Below, piece by piece: positions 8,458 to 16,078 of a DNA stretch of 64,000 nt. The translations under genes and the position numbers were made by a program. Location of the stretch: contig CAZWSL010000003.1 in assembly GCA_964636495.1 (NCBI GenBank), forward strand, positions 62,001-126,000. The letters are read 5' to 3'. The notes under the pieces were generated by a model. It was not told the origin of the DNA. It searched no databases and worked only from the letters and a program-made list of their open reading frames with translations. Source of the stretch: Desulfobacula sp964636495. GTDB taxonomy: Bacteria > Desulfobacterota > Desulfobacteria > Desulfobacterales > Desulfobacteraceae. How positions within the stretch are numbered: position 1 is the stretch's first letter; every line of letters starts with the position of its first letter.

Positions 8458-9489
8458 ATGAAAAAAGAGAAACAATCGATTCACATGCTGAAAAAACTTG
8501 GGATGATATTTATTTTTTTTGCAGCAATCACTCTGGCAGGCAGTGGCATGGCTCTGGCAGATCTGCCTGGAAAAGGCAAAAAGGTTAAACCATGCTACAA
8601 CGGGATTGCAGAAGAGCTTTTCCAGATGCTCATTGTCAACAAAGGTATGGAAAAACTGGGATATGATGTACAGACACCCATGGAACTGGAAATTACTGCC
8701 ATGCATCTTGCTGTGGGACAAGGCGATGCTGACTACAATGCGCACTCCTGGATACCTCTTCATAACGCATTCTATGAAAAAGTCGGAGGAAAAGACAAGG
8801 TGTCCCGTATTGGAACACTGATTGAAGGAGCTGTACAGGGCTATCTTATTGATAAAAAAACAGCAGATAAATACGGGATTAAAACCATTAATGATTTAAC
8901 CGATCCTAAACTTGCCAAACTCTTTGATTCCAATGGAGACGGTAAAGCAGATCTCACTGGCTGTAATCCCGGCTGGGGCTGTGAAAGGGTGATTGAACAC
9001 CATATCAAAGCCTATCAGCTGGATAAAACAGTAACGCATAATCAGGGATCCTATTTTGCTCTGATCGCAGATACCATTGCCAAATACAAATCCGGGAAAC
9101 CTGTTCTTTATTACACCTGGGCTCCTCAATGGGTGGGTGGCGTTCTGGTTGCGGGCAAAGATGTGACCTGGCTGGAAGTTTCCCACACTGATCTGCCAAA
9201 AGGACAGGAAGGTGCCAATACAAAGACGTCAGATGGAAAAAATCTCGGATTTTCAGTCAATTCTATCCATGTGTTTGCCAACAATAAGTTTTTAAGCAAG
9301 AATCCTGCAGCCAAACGTTTTTTTGAACTGGTGAAAATCCCCATCAATGATGTCAGTGCCCAGAACATGAAGATGAGGAATGGCGAGAAAAGTATAAAAA
9401 ATATCAACCAGCATGCAGATGAATGGATTGCTGCCAACCAGGCACAATTTGATCAATGGATTCAAGAAGCCATCAAAGCCTCCAACTAA
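8458..9489 (+). CDS. proX: Betaine ABC transporter periplasmic substrate-binding protein (ProX type)
   Basis: The frame opens at 8395, but GGAAGGGG at 8442-8449 places the start at ATG 8458, giving 343 residues that begin with a basic region and a hydrophobic signal peptide cleaved near ALADLPG. The mature protein follows the ProX family: HSWIPLH, GCNPGWGCERV, YYTWAPQWVGG and the C-terminal WIAANQAQFDQWIQEA. Tryptophans in the first three motifs correspond to the aromatic cage that binds the quaternary ammonium group. It delivers substrate to the permease at 4996-5949. A 285-base gap separates it from hpbD, so it may have its own promoter. Confidence 0.93.
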   Translation: MKKEKQSIHMLKKLGMIFIFFAAITLAGSGMALADLPGKGKKVKPCYNGIAEELFQMLIVNKGMEKLGYDVQTPMELEITAMHLAVGQGDADYNAHSWIPLHNAFYEKVGGKDKVSRIGTLIEGAVQGYLIDKKTADKYGIKTINDLTDPKLAKLFDSNGDGKADLTGCNPGWGCERVIEHHIKAYQLDKTVTHNQGSYFALIADTIAKYKSGKPVLYYTWAPQWVGGVLVAGKDVTWLEVSHTDLPKGQEGANTKTSDGKNLGFSVNSIHVFANNKFLSKNPAAKRFFELVKIPINDVSAQNMKMRNGEKSIKNINQHADEWIAANQAQFDQWIQEAIKASN

Positions 9490-9694
9490 ATACTGCAGGC
9501 CGCTGATTGCGGGCAGGCCGGAAACTGATGTCAACGGTCTGCCCAATTGGAAATAACTGCCATATTCTTTAAAGAGCAGAATCCGGAAGATATGATTTGC
9601 AAATTTTTAAATTATGATACAATACCCTGAAGGGCAGAAACCAGAAAATGAAAGAATTTATATTACGTGATTTTTCTTTCATATTCACTATAAG

Positions 9695-10822
9695 ATGGGA
9701 GATGTTTTGAAAACTCAAACAGAAAGAACAGCTGGGGAATCTTCCGGGCAATGGCCTGATCAGCAAGTACCGCCAATTGAATGCAGAAATCTATGGAAGA
9801 TATACGGGGAGCAGGATAAAAAAGCGCTGGCGGCAATGAAGGAAGAACACCTGACTAAAGAAGAAATCCTGGAGAGGTTTGGATGTGGTGTCGGCGTAGT
9901 TGATGCCAGTTTTACCGTCAATGAAGGTGAAATTTTTTGTATAATGGGACTTTCCGGCAGTGGTAAATCTACATTAGTACGCCATGTCAATCGATTAATT
10001 GAACCAACGGCCGGCAGTGTGTTGATCGAGGGACAGGATATCAATACCATGAGCCTGGATCAACTTCGTCAAATCCGGGCTGAAAAAATCGGTATGGTGT
10101 TTCAGAATATGGCACTGCTTCCCCATAAAAATGTCAGGCAGAATGTGGGATTTGGTCTGGAATTAAGAGGTGTGAAACGGGAAGAACGCAATAAGGTGGC
10201 TGAAAAAGCCCTTGCAACTGTCCAGTTGTCTGAATGGGGGGACAGCTATCCTGATGAATTGTCCGGCGGCATGCAGCAGCGGGTGGGATTGGCAAGAGCT
10301 CTGGCTGCAGATCCAGCAATTCTTCTTATGGATGAGCCTTTCAGTGCTCTGGACCCTTTGATTCGCAGGCAGCTACAGGATCAGTTTTTAAAACTATCTG
10401 ATAAAATGAATAAAACCACCCTTTTTATAACCCATGATCTGGATGAAGCCATACGGATCGGCAACCGTATTGCCATCATGAAAGACGGGGTACTGGTTCA
10501 GATCGGAACACCGGAAGATATTGTAACACAACCTGCCGATGATTATGTCGCTGATTTTGTTGCAGGTATTTCAAGACTACATCTCGTCTATGCACATACA
10601 GTTATGAAAAGTCCAGAGTTCTTTGAGAAAAAGTATCCCGGCGTTTCTCTTGAAAAATGTCCAGCAACCGGTCCGGACAGCGATCTGGACACTTTGATCG
10701 ATATCATGGTGGGAACAGATCAAAAATACATATCCATTATGGAGAGCAGTAAGTGTGTGGGTGTTGTGACAAGAGGGGCTTTATTGAGAGGAATCCAGGG
10801 GAAGGATATCGACGAAGTATAG
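9695..10822 (+). CDS. proV: Betaine ABC transporter ATP-binding protein with CBS-type C-terminus (ProV type)
   Basis: The 375-residue protein has a ProV-specific N-terminal helix (CRNLWKIYG...), Walker A GLSGSGKST at about residue 88, the Q-loop, signature LSGGMQQRVGLARALA, Walker B ILLMDEPFSALDP and switch His in FITHDLDEA. The last 100 residues form the regulatory CBS-like region of ProV/OpuAA, though shorter than in E. coli. The start is ambiguous: ATG 9695, or TTG 9707 preceded by GGGAGA. It energises uptake with the permease and ProX. A 205-base gap precedes it, with no clear terminator. Confidence 0.93.
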   Translation: MGDVLKTQTERTAGESSGQWPDQQVPPIECRNLWKIYGEQDKKALAAMKEEHLTKEEILERFGCGVGVVDASFTVNEGEIFCIMGLSGSGKSTLVRHVNRLIEPTAGSVLIEGQDINTMSLDQLRQIRAEKIGMVFQNMALLPHKNVRQNVGFGLELRGVKREERNKVAEKALATVQLSEWGDSYPDELSGGMQQRVGLARALAADPAILLMDEPFSALDPLIRRQLQDQFLKLSDKMNKTTLFITHDLDEAIRIGNRIAIMKDGVLVQIGTPEDIVTQPADDYVADFVAGISRLHLVYAHTVMKSPEFFEKKYPGVSLEKCPATGPDSDLDTLIDIMVGTDQKYISIMESSKCVGVVTRGALLRGIQGKDIDEV

Positions 10823-10840
10823 CCGGCACTTTAGTTGGTG

Positions 10841-10880
10841 GGGGACAAGCGTATTTATAATGTTGTTTGTTCCCTTTTGT
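10841..10880 (+). terminator. Possible terminator after proV
   Basis: GGGACAA (10842-10848) can pair with TTGTTCCC (10867-10874) with one bulged T, followed by CTTTTGTATTTT. The stem is short, so this is tentative. The ProC-like gene downstream would then need its own promoter in the 150 bases that follow. Confidence 0.4.
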
Positions 10881-11032
10881 ATTTTATAGTCATGCTTGAA
10901 CATCTGTGGAACAGGTGTTTATCTCTATTTAATGTGAAATCATAAAATAAGTATGTTAACTTTACTGTTTTGTTTTATAAATCAAACTGGAGTTTTTATA
11001 CGGCTGTTAACCGGAGAAGATAGGAGAAGCAA

Positions 11033-11797
11033 ATGCAACTTGGATTTATTGGTACCGGTGTTATTACATCTGCCATTGTAACAGGAATCTGTACATCAGA
11101 ACTTGAAGTCGAATCGATCTGGGTATCACCCAGAAACCATCAGAAAGCAGATGAACTGGCAAAAAAATTTGATCCAGTCCGTGTCGGGGATAATAACCAG
11201 ATGGTTATAGATAATTCTGAGGTGGTGGTTTTAGGGATTCTCCCTCAGCAGATGGAAAATATTTTAAATGAGATTGAATTCAGGCCTGATCATATCATTG
11301 TCCATCTGCTGGCCGGTATTAAAATCGATATGCTGGCTCCGCTGGTAAAGCCCGCTATGGAGATTGTAAGGGCAGTGCCGCTTCCCTGTGTAAGTATCCA
11401 CAGCGGTCCGGTTGCCATGTTTCCTGAAAATGATATCGTCTGTCAGCTCTTTGATGTCCTGGGAAACAATATTCTGGCTGACAATGAGCAGCAGCTTGAT
11501 ACACTGTTCATTATCACCGCTTTGATGGCTCCTTATTATGCCATGCTGGAAAACATTGTAAAGTGGGCAGTGAGCGAAGGTATCAGTCAGAAAAATGCAT
11601 CAGACTATACTGCATCCATGTTTGAGGCTTTTTCGCTCATTGCCCGGGAACTACCCAGCGGTAACTTGAACTCACTTGTCAATGAATCAATGACACCTGG
11701 CGGACTCAATGAGCTGGCCATGGCAACAATCAATGATAACGGCGGGTTTGACAGCCTGATTAAAGCACTTCAAAAGGTCAAGAAAAAAGTGACTTGA
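11033..11797 (+). CDS. Divergent pyrroline-5-carboxylate reductase (ProC) family protein
   Basis: The 254-residue protein starts with the NADP-binding GFIGTGVITSAIVTG and has the P5CR-type dimerisation domain in its second half. ATG 11033 follows ataggagaagca. The family signature SPGGTT is altered to TPGGLNE around residue 222, so the active site differs from canonical proline-biosynthetic ProC. Its place behind a betaine transporter and an HpbD-like epimerase suggests reduction of a (methylated) pyrroline-carboxylate produced from hydroxyproline betaine; this is inference. It could instead be a general imine or F420-type reductase. The cluster breaks abruptly at its stop, where a fragment of an aldehyde dehydrogenase begins on the other strand. 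Confidence 0.8.
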   Translation: MQLGFIGTGVITSAIVTGICTSELEVESIWVSPRNHQKADELAKKFDPVRVGDNNQMVIDNSEVVVLGILPQQMENILNEIEFRPDHIIVHLLAGIKIDMLAPLVKPAMEIVRAVPLPCVSIHSGPVAMFPENDIVCQLFDVLGNNILADNEQQLDTLFIITALMAPYYAMLENIVKWAVSEGISQKNASDYTASMFEAFSLIARELPSGNLNSLVNESMTPGGLNELAMATINDNGGFDSLIKALQKVKKKVT

Positions 11798-11805
11798 TAT
11801 CCTTT

Positions 11806-11923
11806 TGCAGACGATTTGATTAATGGGCCAGTTCCAGGGTGTTATCAGTACGCAGACACCGATAGGCTCTCTCACGATCTTTGTATTTGGGCCGCTCGCC
11901 CTCTCCAATTCCATCTCCTGCAT
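11806..11923 (-). pseudogene. Aldehyde dehydrogenase gene fragment
   Basis: Immediately after the stop of the gene at 11924-12940, the same strand encodes about 38 residues of unmistakable aldehyde dehydrogenase sequence: GPNTKIVREPIGVC then LITPWNWPINQIVCK. In intact NAD-dependent aldehyde dehydrogenases this lies around residues 125-165 of about 480. The homology stops at about 11806, where the frame runs into the antisense of the ProC-like gene. Neither the catalytic Cys nor the rest of the protein is present. It is a deletion scar marking a rearrangement breakpoint. Confidence 0.75.
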
Positions 11924-12940
11924 TCAATTCTCTTCTCCGTCGAAGGGTCTATGACCGGTGCTGTTTAATTTAACCTGATAATCGTGCCGGTGATTCACGA
12001 CCACTTCATAGCCCGTTGCTTCAGGTTCATCATCGACCATACTGGCAGGGAAACCATGACCGAGCACTTTTACGCCTGCGGCCTCTTCCAGGCGCTTGAT
12101 AATATTTGGCGATAACTCCCTGGAGCCGTAGCGTTTCTGACCATCTTTAAAAATATCAACGATTAATGGTGCTATCTCCAGATCGAGATTGTTGCGTTGT
12201 GCCAGTTCATTAAAAATACCGACATCTTTGGAGACAAGATCCATGGTAAAATTAATATCCCGGCTGCCGTTGAGGATCACCTGGGATTCGGTTTCATGCA
12301 CAAAAGAATTTCCCGAAGAAGCTTTGATTGCTTCATAGGTAACATTCATGTCCATACCGATTAATTTCATGGTGGCCAATGCTTCTGCAAGGGAGGCCAA
12401 ATTAACGGTGGCAAGATAGTTGGTCATTACTTTTAATATTGAGGCGGATCCCAGTTCGCCTGTATGGAGAATACGACGTCCCATGGTGGTTAAAACCGGC
12501 AGCACCCGTTCAAATGTCTCCCGTGTGCACCCGGCAAAAATGGAGATATTTCCTGTATCAGCCCTGTGGCAGCCGCCCGAGACCGGGCAGTCAACAGGGA
12601 AGGCCTCTTTTGCCTCGACAAGGGCACCGATCCGGCGGATTTCCGCTTCATCTGTTGTGCTCATTTCCAGCCAGAACTTACCGCTGCTTAACCCGGCCAG
12701 TACACCATCATCTGCCTCCATCACCTGGGAGCATACCTGTGGTGACGGCAGACAGGTAATGACAATATCGCAGGCCAGAGCCATCTCTTTTGGTGAATCT
12801 GCTTTTTGGGCACCACGGGAGATAAAGTCCTGAACAAACTCTGGATTTAGATCTCTGACAGTGAGATCATAGCCATTTCTCAATAGACAGCCTGCCAGTT
12901 TACCGCCGGCATTACCCAAACCAATAAATCCTACTTTCAT
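11924..12940 (-). CDS. 3-hydroxyisobutyrate / beta-hydroxyacid dehydrogenase family protein
   Basis: The 338-residue protein begins MKVGFIGLGNAGGKLAG with the GxGxxG NAD(P) motif, followed by the substrate-binding PVSGGCHRADTGN (family DxPVSGG) and a conserved Lys in ILKVMTNYLATVN. The C-terminal extension of about 40 residues (GYEVVVNHRHDYQVK onward) exceeds the usual 290-300 residues. It would oxidise a 3-hydroxy acid to the semialdehyde, with a natural partner in the aldehyde dehydrogenase whose remnant follows directly downstream. The metabolic route therefore looks broken here, or completed by another gene. It faces the betaine cluster convergently. Confidence 0.88.
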   Translation of the reverse strand: MKVGFIGLGNAGGKLAGCLLRNGYDLTVRDLNPEFVQDFISRGAQKADSPKEMALACDIVITCLPSPQVCSQVMEADDGVLAGLSSGKFWLEMSTTDEAEIRRIGALVEAKEAFPVDCPVSGGCHRADTGNISIFAGCTRETFERVLPVLTTMGRRILHTGELGSASILKVMTNYLATVNLASLAEALATMKLIGMDMNVTYEAIKASSGNSFVHETESQVILNGSRDINFTMDLVSKDVGIFNELAQRNNLDLEIAPLIVDIFKDGQKRYGSRELSPNIIKRLEEAAGVKVLGHGFPASMVDDEPEATGYEVVVNHRHDYQVKLNSTGHRPFDGEEN

Positions 12941-12970
12941 TCAACACCCCCATAAAAACATTTATGAATG

Positions 12971-12987
12971 CCTTGGCCAGTCCAAGG
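12971..12987. promoter_or_regulatory. Inverted repeat upstream of the hydroxyacid dehydrogenase gene
   Basis: CCTTGG-CCAGT-CCAAGG lies 31 bases upstream of the minus-strand start at 12940 and could be an operator. The remaining bases between 12941 and 13236 show no gene, terminator or other element I recognise. Confidence 0.3.
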
Positions 12988-13236
12988 AATAAGCGAGATT
13001 TTACAAGATGTCACATTATAAGTAAATTAAAAAAACATTCGCAAAACCGGGCCTGACCATAAAGATGAAACCAGGGATTACTGTCAAATCCGGGCATTTG
13101 TTAGGAATTAATATACGCTTTAAAGAGAACCTCCCAGATTAACGGTTCAGGCTATTCTGCTGTATGAATTTACACCATTTTATCCGGCAGGGGATCTTGC
13201 TTCTGGCAACATGCGCTGATGAATCAGGGTTGTGCT

Positions 13237-14328
13237 TCAGATTTTGATTTTATTCTTAAGCAGATCTCCAGCCATTAATAAGGCAAGAATTATTGCACAG
13301 GCTGCCTGGAGACCATGGGGGATAATTTCCGAAGCCTGCCCTGCCACAGCCTTTGCCTCTATATTCAGAAACAGATAGAACCAGTCTGTAAAAAAACCCA
13401 TGGCAAGAGAGCAGATAGTGATCATGGACAGATATATAATAAGCGTTCTTCTGTTAAATATATTTTTCACCACACTGATGGTTGCTGCATTGGTTGCCGG
13501 CCCGGCCAGTAAAAAAACAAGGGCTGCTCCCGGGTTTAAACCCTTCAGGATCAAAGCTGCTGCAATGGGTGTAGAAGATGTCGCGCATACATACATGGGA
13601 ATGCCTGCACACAGCATGATTAACATGGATAGTAGCTGATGATCACCTGCCCATACAGTAATATCCTCCGGTAAAAAGAAACTGATAATTCCGGCAATAA
13701 AAACACCGGTTATGAATGGTTTTGTAATTTCTGGAAGCAGGCTGCCAAAGGCAAATCTCATCCCTTCAATAATCTTTTGCAATATTGCTTTATCTGCATC
13801 GGGTACAACTGTATCCGTTTCTGCGGGGCAGTCTCAGGTACTGCCAGGTTGGATTTTTTCAGATTTAACAGGTGGTACCTGGCACAACTGCTGTTTCATC
13901 TTTTCCAGATGTCTTATCTGGCCCAAAAAATTTTCCGCAATCCCGGTTGAAACTGCTGTAATAAAGCCGGCAATGGGCCGAATAACAGTCATGACAGGAT
14001 CAAGCATTGCCCATGAAACCGCAATTGAATCCACGCCTGACTCAGGGGTTGCTATCATAAATGAGAGAGATGCTCCATTATTGGCACCCTGTTTTTTTAA
14101 ACCTGTGACCACAGGTATTACACCGCATGATCACAGCGGTATCGGGATTCCAAAAAGAGCAGACAGAAATACAGGTTTAATTTTACCTCTGCCCAGGTGT
14201 TTTTTTATTTGATCTGTTTTAAAAAAGACATAAAGCAGTCCTGCAATGAAAAATCCAAACAGCATAAACAGCGACACATCAAGATATATATGCCATACTT
14301 CCATTAGAATATCAGATATAAAATTCAT
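13237..14328 (-). CDS. UPF0718/DUF318-type permease, probable selenoprotein with two selenocysteines (Sec66, Sec165)
   Basis: Reading from ATG at 14328 to the stop at 13237, one frame encodes 363 residues interrupted only by TGA at 14131-14133 (codon 66) and TGA at 13834-13836 (codon 165). The first falls in GIPIPL-U-SCGVIPV, exactly where permeases of this family have Cys in PLCSCG; the second gives a U-x-C pair (GST-U-DCP) in the central cytoplasmic loop, where homologues carry metal-binding residues. About eight membrane segments are visible, four on each side of that loop. Full length fits the family (about 350 residues). Both UGAs have a plausible SECIS hairpin at the right distance. The ArsR-family gene 35 bases upstream suggests efflux of thiophilic metal ions. 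Standard annotation would split it into three fragments or call an antisense gene. Confidence 0.82.
13800..13817 (-). promoter_or_regulatory. Candidate bacterial SECIS element for Sec165
   Basis: On the minus strand, 16 bases after the second UGA, CGG-a-TAC-AGTT-GTA-c-CCG forms a six-pair stem with one A/C mismatch and an AGTT loop. The loop starts about 24 bases after the UGA and contains G at its second position. Confidence 0.55.
14101..14116 (-). promoter_or_regulatory. Candidate bacterial SECIS element for Sec66
   Basis: On the minus strand, 14 bases after the first UGA, ACCTGT-GGTC-ACAGGT forms a perfect six-pair stem with a GGTC loop. The loop begins 20 bases after the UGA and carries G at its first two positions, matching the usual position and loop rule for bacterial SECIS elements. 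Confidence 0.65.
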
Positions 14329-14363
14329 ACAAATATTTCTCTTTTAATAACCCTTTCGGTAAA

Positions 14364-14708
14364 TTAATGATGGATATGATCAAGACTCATCCGTATCAGT
14401 GATTTTACATGATCATCATCAAGCGAATAGTAGACGATTTTGCCTTCACGTCTGTTTTTTACAATTTTTAAGACTCTTAAAATTCTCAGTTGATGTGAAA
14501 TGGCAGATTCACTCTGACTGCATATAACTGCAATATCACACACGCAATGTTCCCGGTGAAGCAGAGAGAGAACAATTTTAAGTCTGGATGGATCACTTAA
14601 TGCCTTGAAAATATCTGCAATTCCTACAATCGTATCCTGGTCAGGAAATGATCTGATTGTTTTTTTTACATTTGCCAGATTGATACATTTTTCTGAGCAT
14701 ATCTCCAT
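14364..14708 (-). CDS. ArsR/SmtB-family metal-responsive repressor
   Basis: The 114-residue winged-helix repressor has the HTH region SQSESAISHQLRILRVL. Two metal sites are suggested: the CVCD motif (family ELCVCD, the alpha-3N soft-metal site of ArsR/CadC) and DDDHVKSLIRMSLDHIHH at the C-terminus, matching the alpha-5 D-x-H/H-x2-H zinc site of SmtB/CzrA. N-terminal Cys residues at about 4 and 8 could add ligands. It lies 35 bases upstream of the selenoprotein permease on the same strand, and a textbook SmtB-type operator overlaps its promoter region. Likely role: derepress permease synthesis when Zn/Cd/As-type metal accumulates. Confidence 0.92.
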   Translation of the reverse strand: MEICSEKCINLANVKKTIRSFPDQDTIVGIADIFKALSDPSRLKIVLSLLHREHCVCDIAVICSQSESAISHQLRILRVLKIVKNRREGKIVYYSLDDDHVKSLIRMSLDHIHH

Positions 14709-14721
14709 ATATTCACCTCTT

Positions 14722-14743
14722 CATTTGAACATTTATTCAAATG
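14722..14743. promoter_or_regulatory. SmtB/ArsR-type operator
   Basis: CATTTGAA-N6-TTCAAATG, a perfect eight-base inverted repeat, resembles the imperfect 12-2-12 operators (TGAACA...TTCA) of SmtB, ZiaR and CzrA. It lies 14 bases upstream of the repressor start, fitting autoregulation of the repressor-permease operon. Confidence 0.75.
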
Positions 14744-14968
14744 TTAATATCTATCGAGAATTATGTCAAGAAAAAACTGGAAAATAAAACTTTACGAATA
14801 AAATATAGGTGCTTTTATACTGCCAGTACCTGGACGCATTTTTGATTAATCATCAATATTATCTGTTTACCCGGTTTTGAAGTGCAGATCCATAATAAAA
14901 TAATTGATTATAAAAGTCGTAATCAGCAGTTGCTTGATATTACAGTTAAAGATAGTTTGTGATGCGTT

Positions 14969-15301
14969 TTATCTTGTCCTGTAAAATCGTACGCTTATCT
15001 CTTCAATAATGGCCAGCCCTTCCACAATGGTATGATCAATAAGGGGCATGAAATTCTCTATTTTCTTTAAAGTATCCACTATCTCTATCACCATGGGCAT
15101 GTCTTCTGAAAGCCTTAGAATTTTAGTGGTGTGGATTCTTGAGTGTGCGCCAAAGCCAAGTATGCCACGTGTGACGGTTGCTCCTGCAAGCCCATGTTCC
15201 CTTGCTTTTTTTACAATCCACTCATAAAGCGGCATTCCATCTTTCTTGTCACTCTCGCCTATATAAATTTTGAGCAGATGTCCTTTTTCCGGAAGTACCA
15301 T
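14969..15301 (-). CDS. DUF190 family protein
   Basis: The start is set at ATG 15301 by GGAG eight bases upstream, although the frame is open to 15364; this gives 110 residues. The sequence MVLPEKGHLLKIYIGESDK, then LYEWIVKKAREHGLAGATV and GILGFG, is typical of the DUF190 family, small alpha/beta ferredoxin-like proteins related to PII. They are commonly encoded with crcB fluoride channels, as here (13 bases downstream of crcB). The role is unproven; a regulatory or ligand-binding part in fluoride export is the usual inference. Confidence 0.88.
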   Translation of the reverse strand: MVLPEKGHLLKIYIGESDKKDGMPLYEWIVKKAREHGLAGATVTRGILGFGAHSRIHTTKILRLSEDMPMVIEIVDTLKKIENFMPLIDHTIVEGLAIIEEISVRFYRTR

Positions 15302-15314
15302 GGAAACATCTCCT

Positions 15315-15692
15315 TTAAAACAATTTTGATATGGAAAATCCTGCCCAGACTGAACCAAAGCCAAGTATGAGGTGCAGCATAAGATTTGTCAATGCAGCAA
15401 TAAACTGTCCGTCACGGGAAGCGGTAAATATCTCATATCCAAAAGTTGAAAAAGTTGTAAATCCTCCTAAAAACCCTATTAAAATTAATGCTCTGATTTC
15501 AGGTGTAAAGATCTGCCTGGTTTCAGCCAGTCCACCCAGCAAACCGATTAAAAGGCATCCGGCAACGTTTACCGTAAGTGTGCCATAGGGGAAAAAAGGG
15601 TTGTCGAATATTTTCTGTGAAAAATCACTTAAAATATACCTGCAGATTGATCCTGCAAACCCTCCTATTCCCACCATGAGTATTTTAACCAT
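15315..15692 (-). CDS. crcB: CrcB/Fluc-type fluoride ion channel
   Basis: The frame is open to 15770, but GGAG upstream and the family N-terminus place the start at ATG 15692, giving 125 residues. Four membrane segments are visible with conserved GGFAGSICRY, the TLTVNVAGCLLIG segment containing the channel Asn, and GFLGGFTTFSTFG. Fluc proteins assemble as antiparallel dimers that expel fluoride. No fluoride riboswitch consensus is seen upstream. Confidence 0.93.
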   Translation of the reverse strand: MVKILMVGIGGFAGSICRYILSDFSQKIFDNPFFPYGTLTVNVAGCLLIGLLGGLAETRQIFTPEIRALILIGFLGGFTTFSTFGYEIFTASRDGQFIAALTNLMLHLILGFGSVWAGFSISKLF

Positions 15693-15735
15693 ATACACCA
15701 CTCCTTCAAATCCATAATTACTGCTGAGTATTATT

Positions 15736-15948
15736 TCAGTCAGTGTAAATGGAAGTATTTTTATAATCAATATCTAATATTAATTTTGTATTATTTTCAG
15801 ATAATATTTCTTTAAAACAGGCGCTTGTCACAAGTGTTAAAAGACCCATTCCAGGATAGTCACAAATACAGTTTGCAGCAGTGCCGGTTTTTTCCGGTTC
15901 ATATTCTACCAGAGATGCAGGTTGTTTTAAAATTAACCTGTTTGACAA
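15736..15948 (-). CDS. Short unrecognised reading frame upstream of crcB
   Basis: A 70-codon frame from TTG 15948 ends 44 bases before crcB on the same strand. It contains NCICDYPGMGLLTLVTSACF, which looks protein-like, but has no recognisable family, no clear ribosome site, and an upstream UGA at 15967-15969. It could be a gene remnant or chance. Confidence 0.25.
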   Translation of the reverse strand: MSNRLILKQPASLVEYEPEKTGTAANCICDYPGMGLLTLVTSACFKEILSENNTKLILDIDYKNTSIYTD

Positions 15949-16078
15949 ATATGTTATGTATGGAATTCATTCTTGACCAAAATGTAAAATAGACGTAATT
16001 TGTTAGGATATCGCCGTTACCTGATTAATTTAACCAGTGAACAGGTCTATTTTTTAATCTATAATTTATTGGATTTTT

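Noticed and set aside
13712..14212. A 166-codon plus-strand frame over the permease region
   Set aside because: It is antisense to the well-conserved permease, has no family resemblance, and exists because the opposite strand is low in stop-generating codons.
13237..14328. Frameshifted or decayed permease pseudogene
   Set aside because: All three pieces are in one frame and only TGA codons interrupt it, both at Cys-like positions with hairpins; selenocysteine explains this better.
15961..15975. Selenocysteine at the TGA upstream of the short frame before crcB
   Set aside because: No start codon, ribosome site, homologous context or hairpin supports extension through it.
15693..16078. Fluoride riboswitch upstream of crcB
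   Set aside because: The conserved GGxGATG and later crcB-motif elements are not present on the minus strand.
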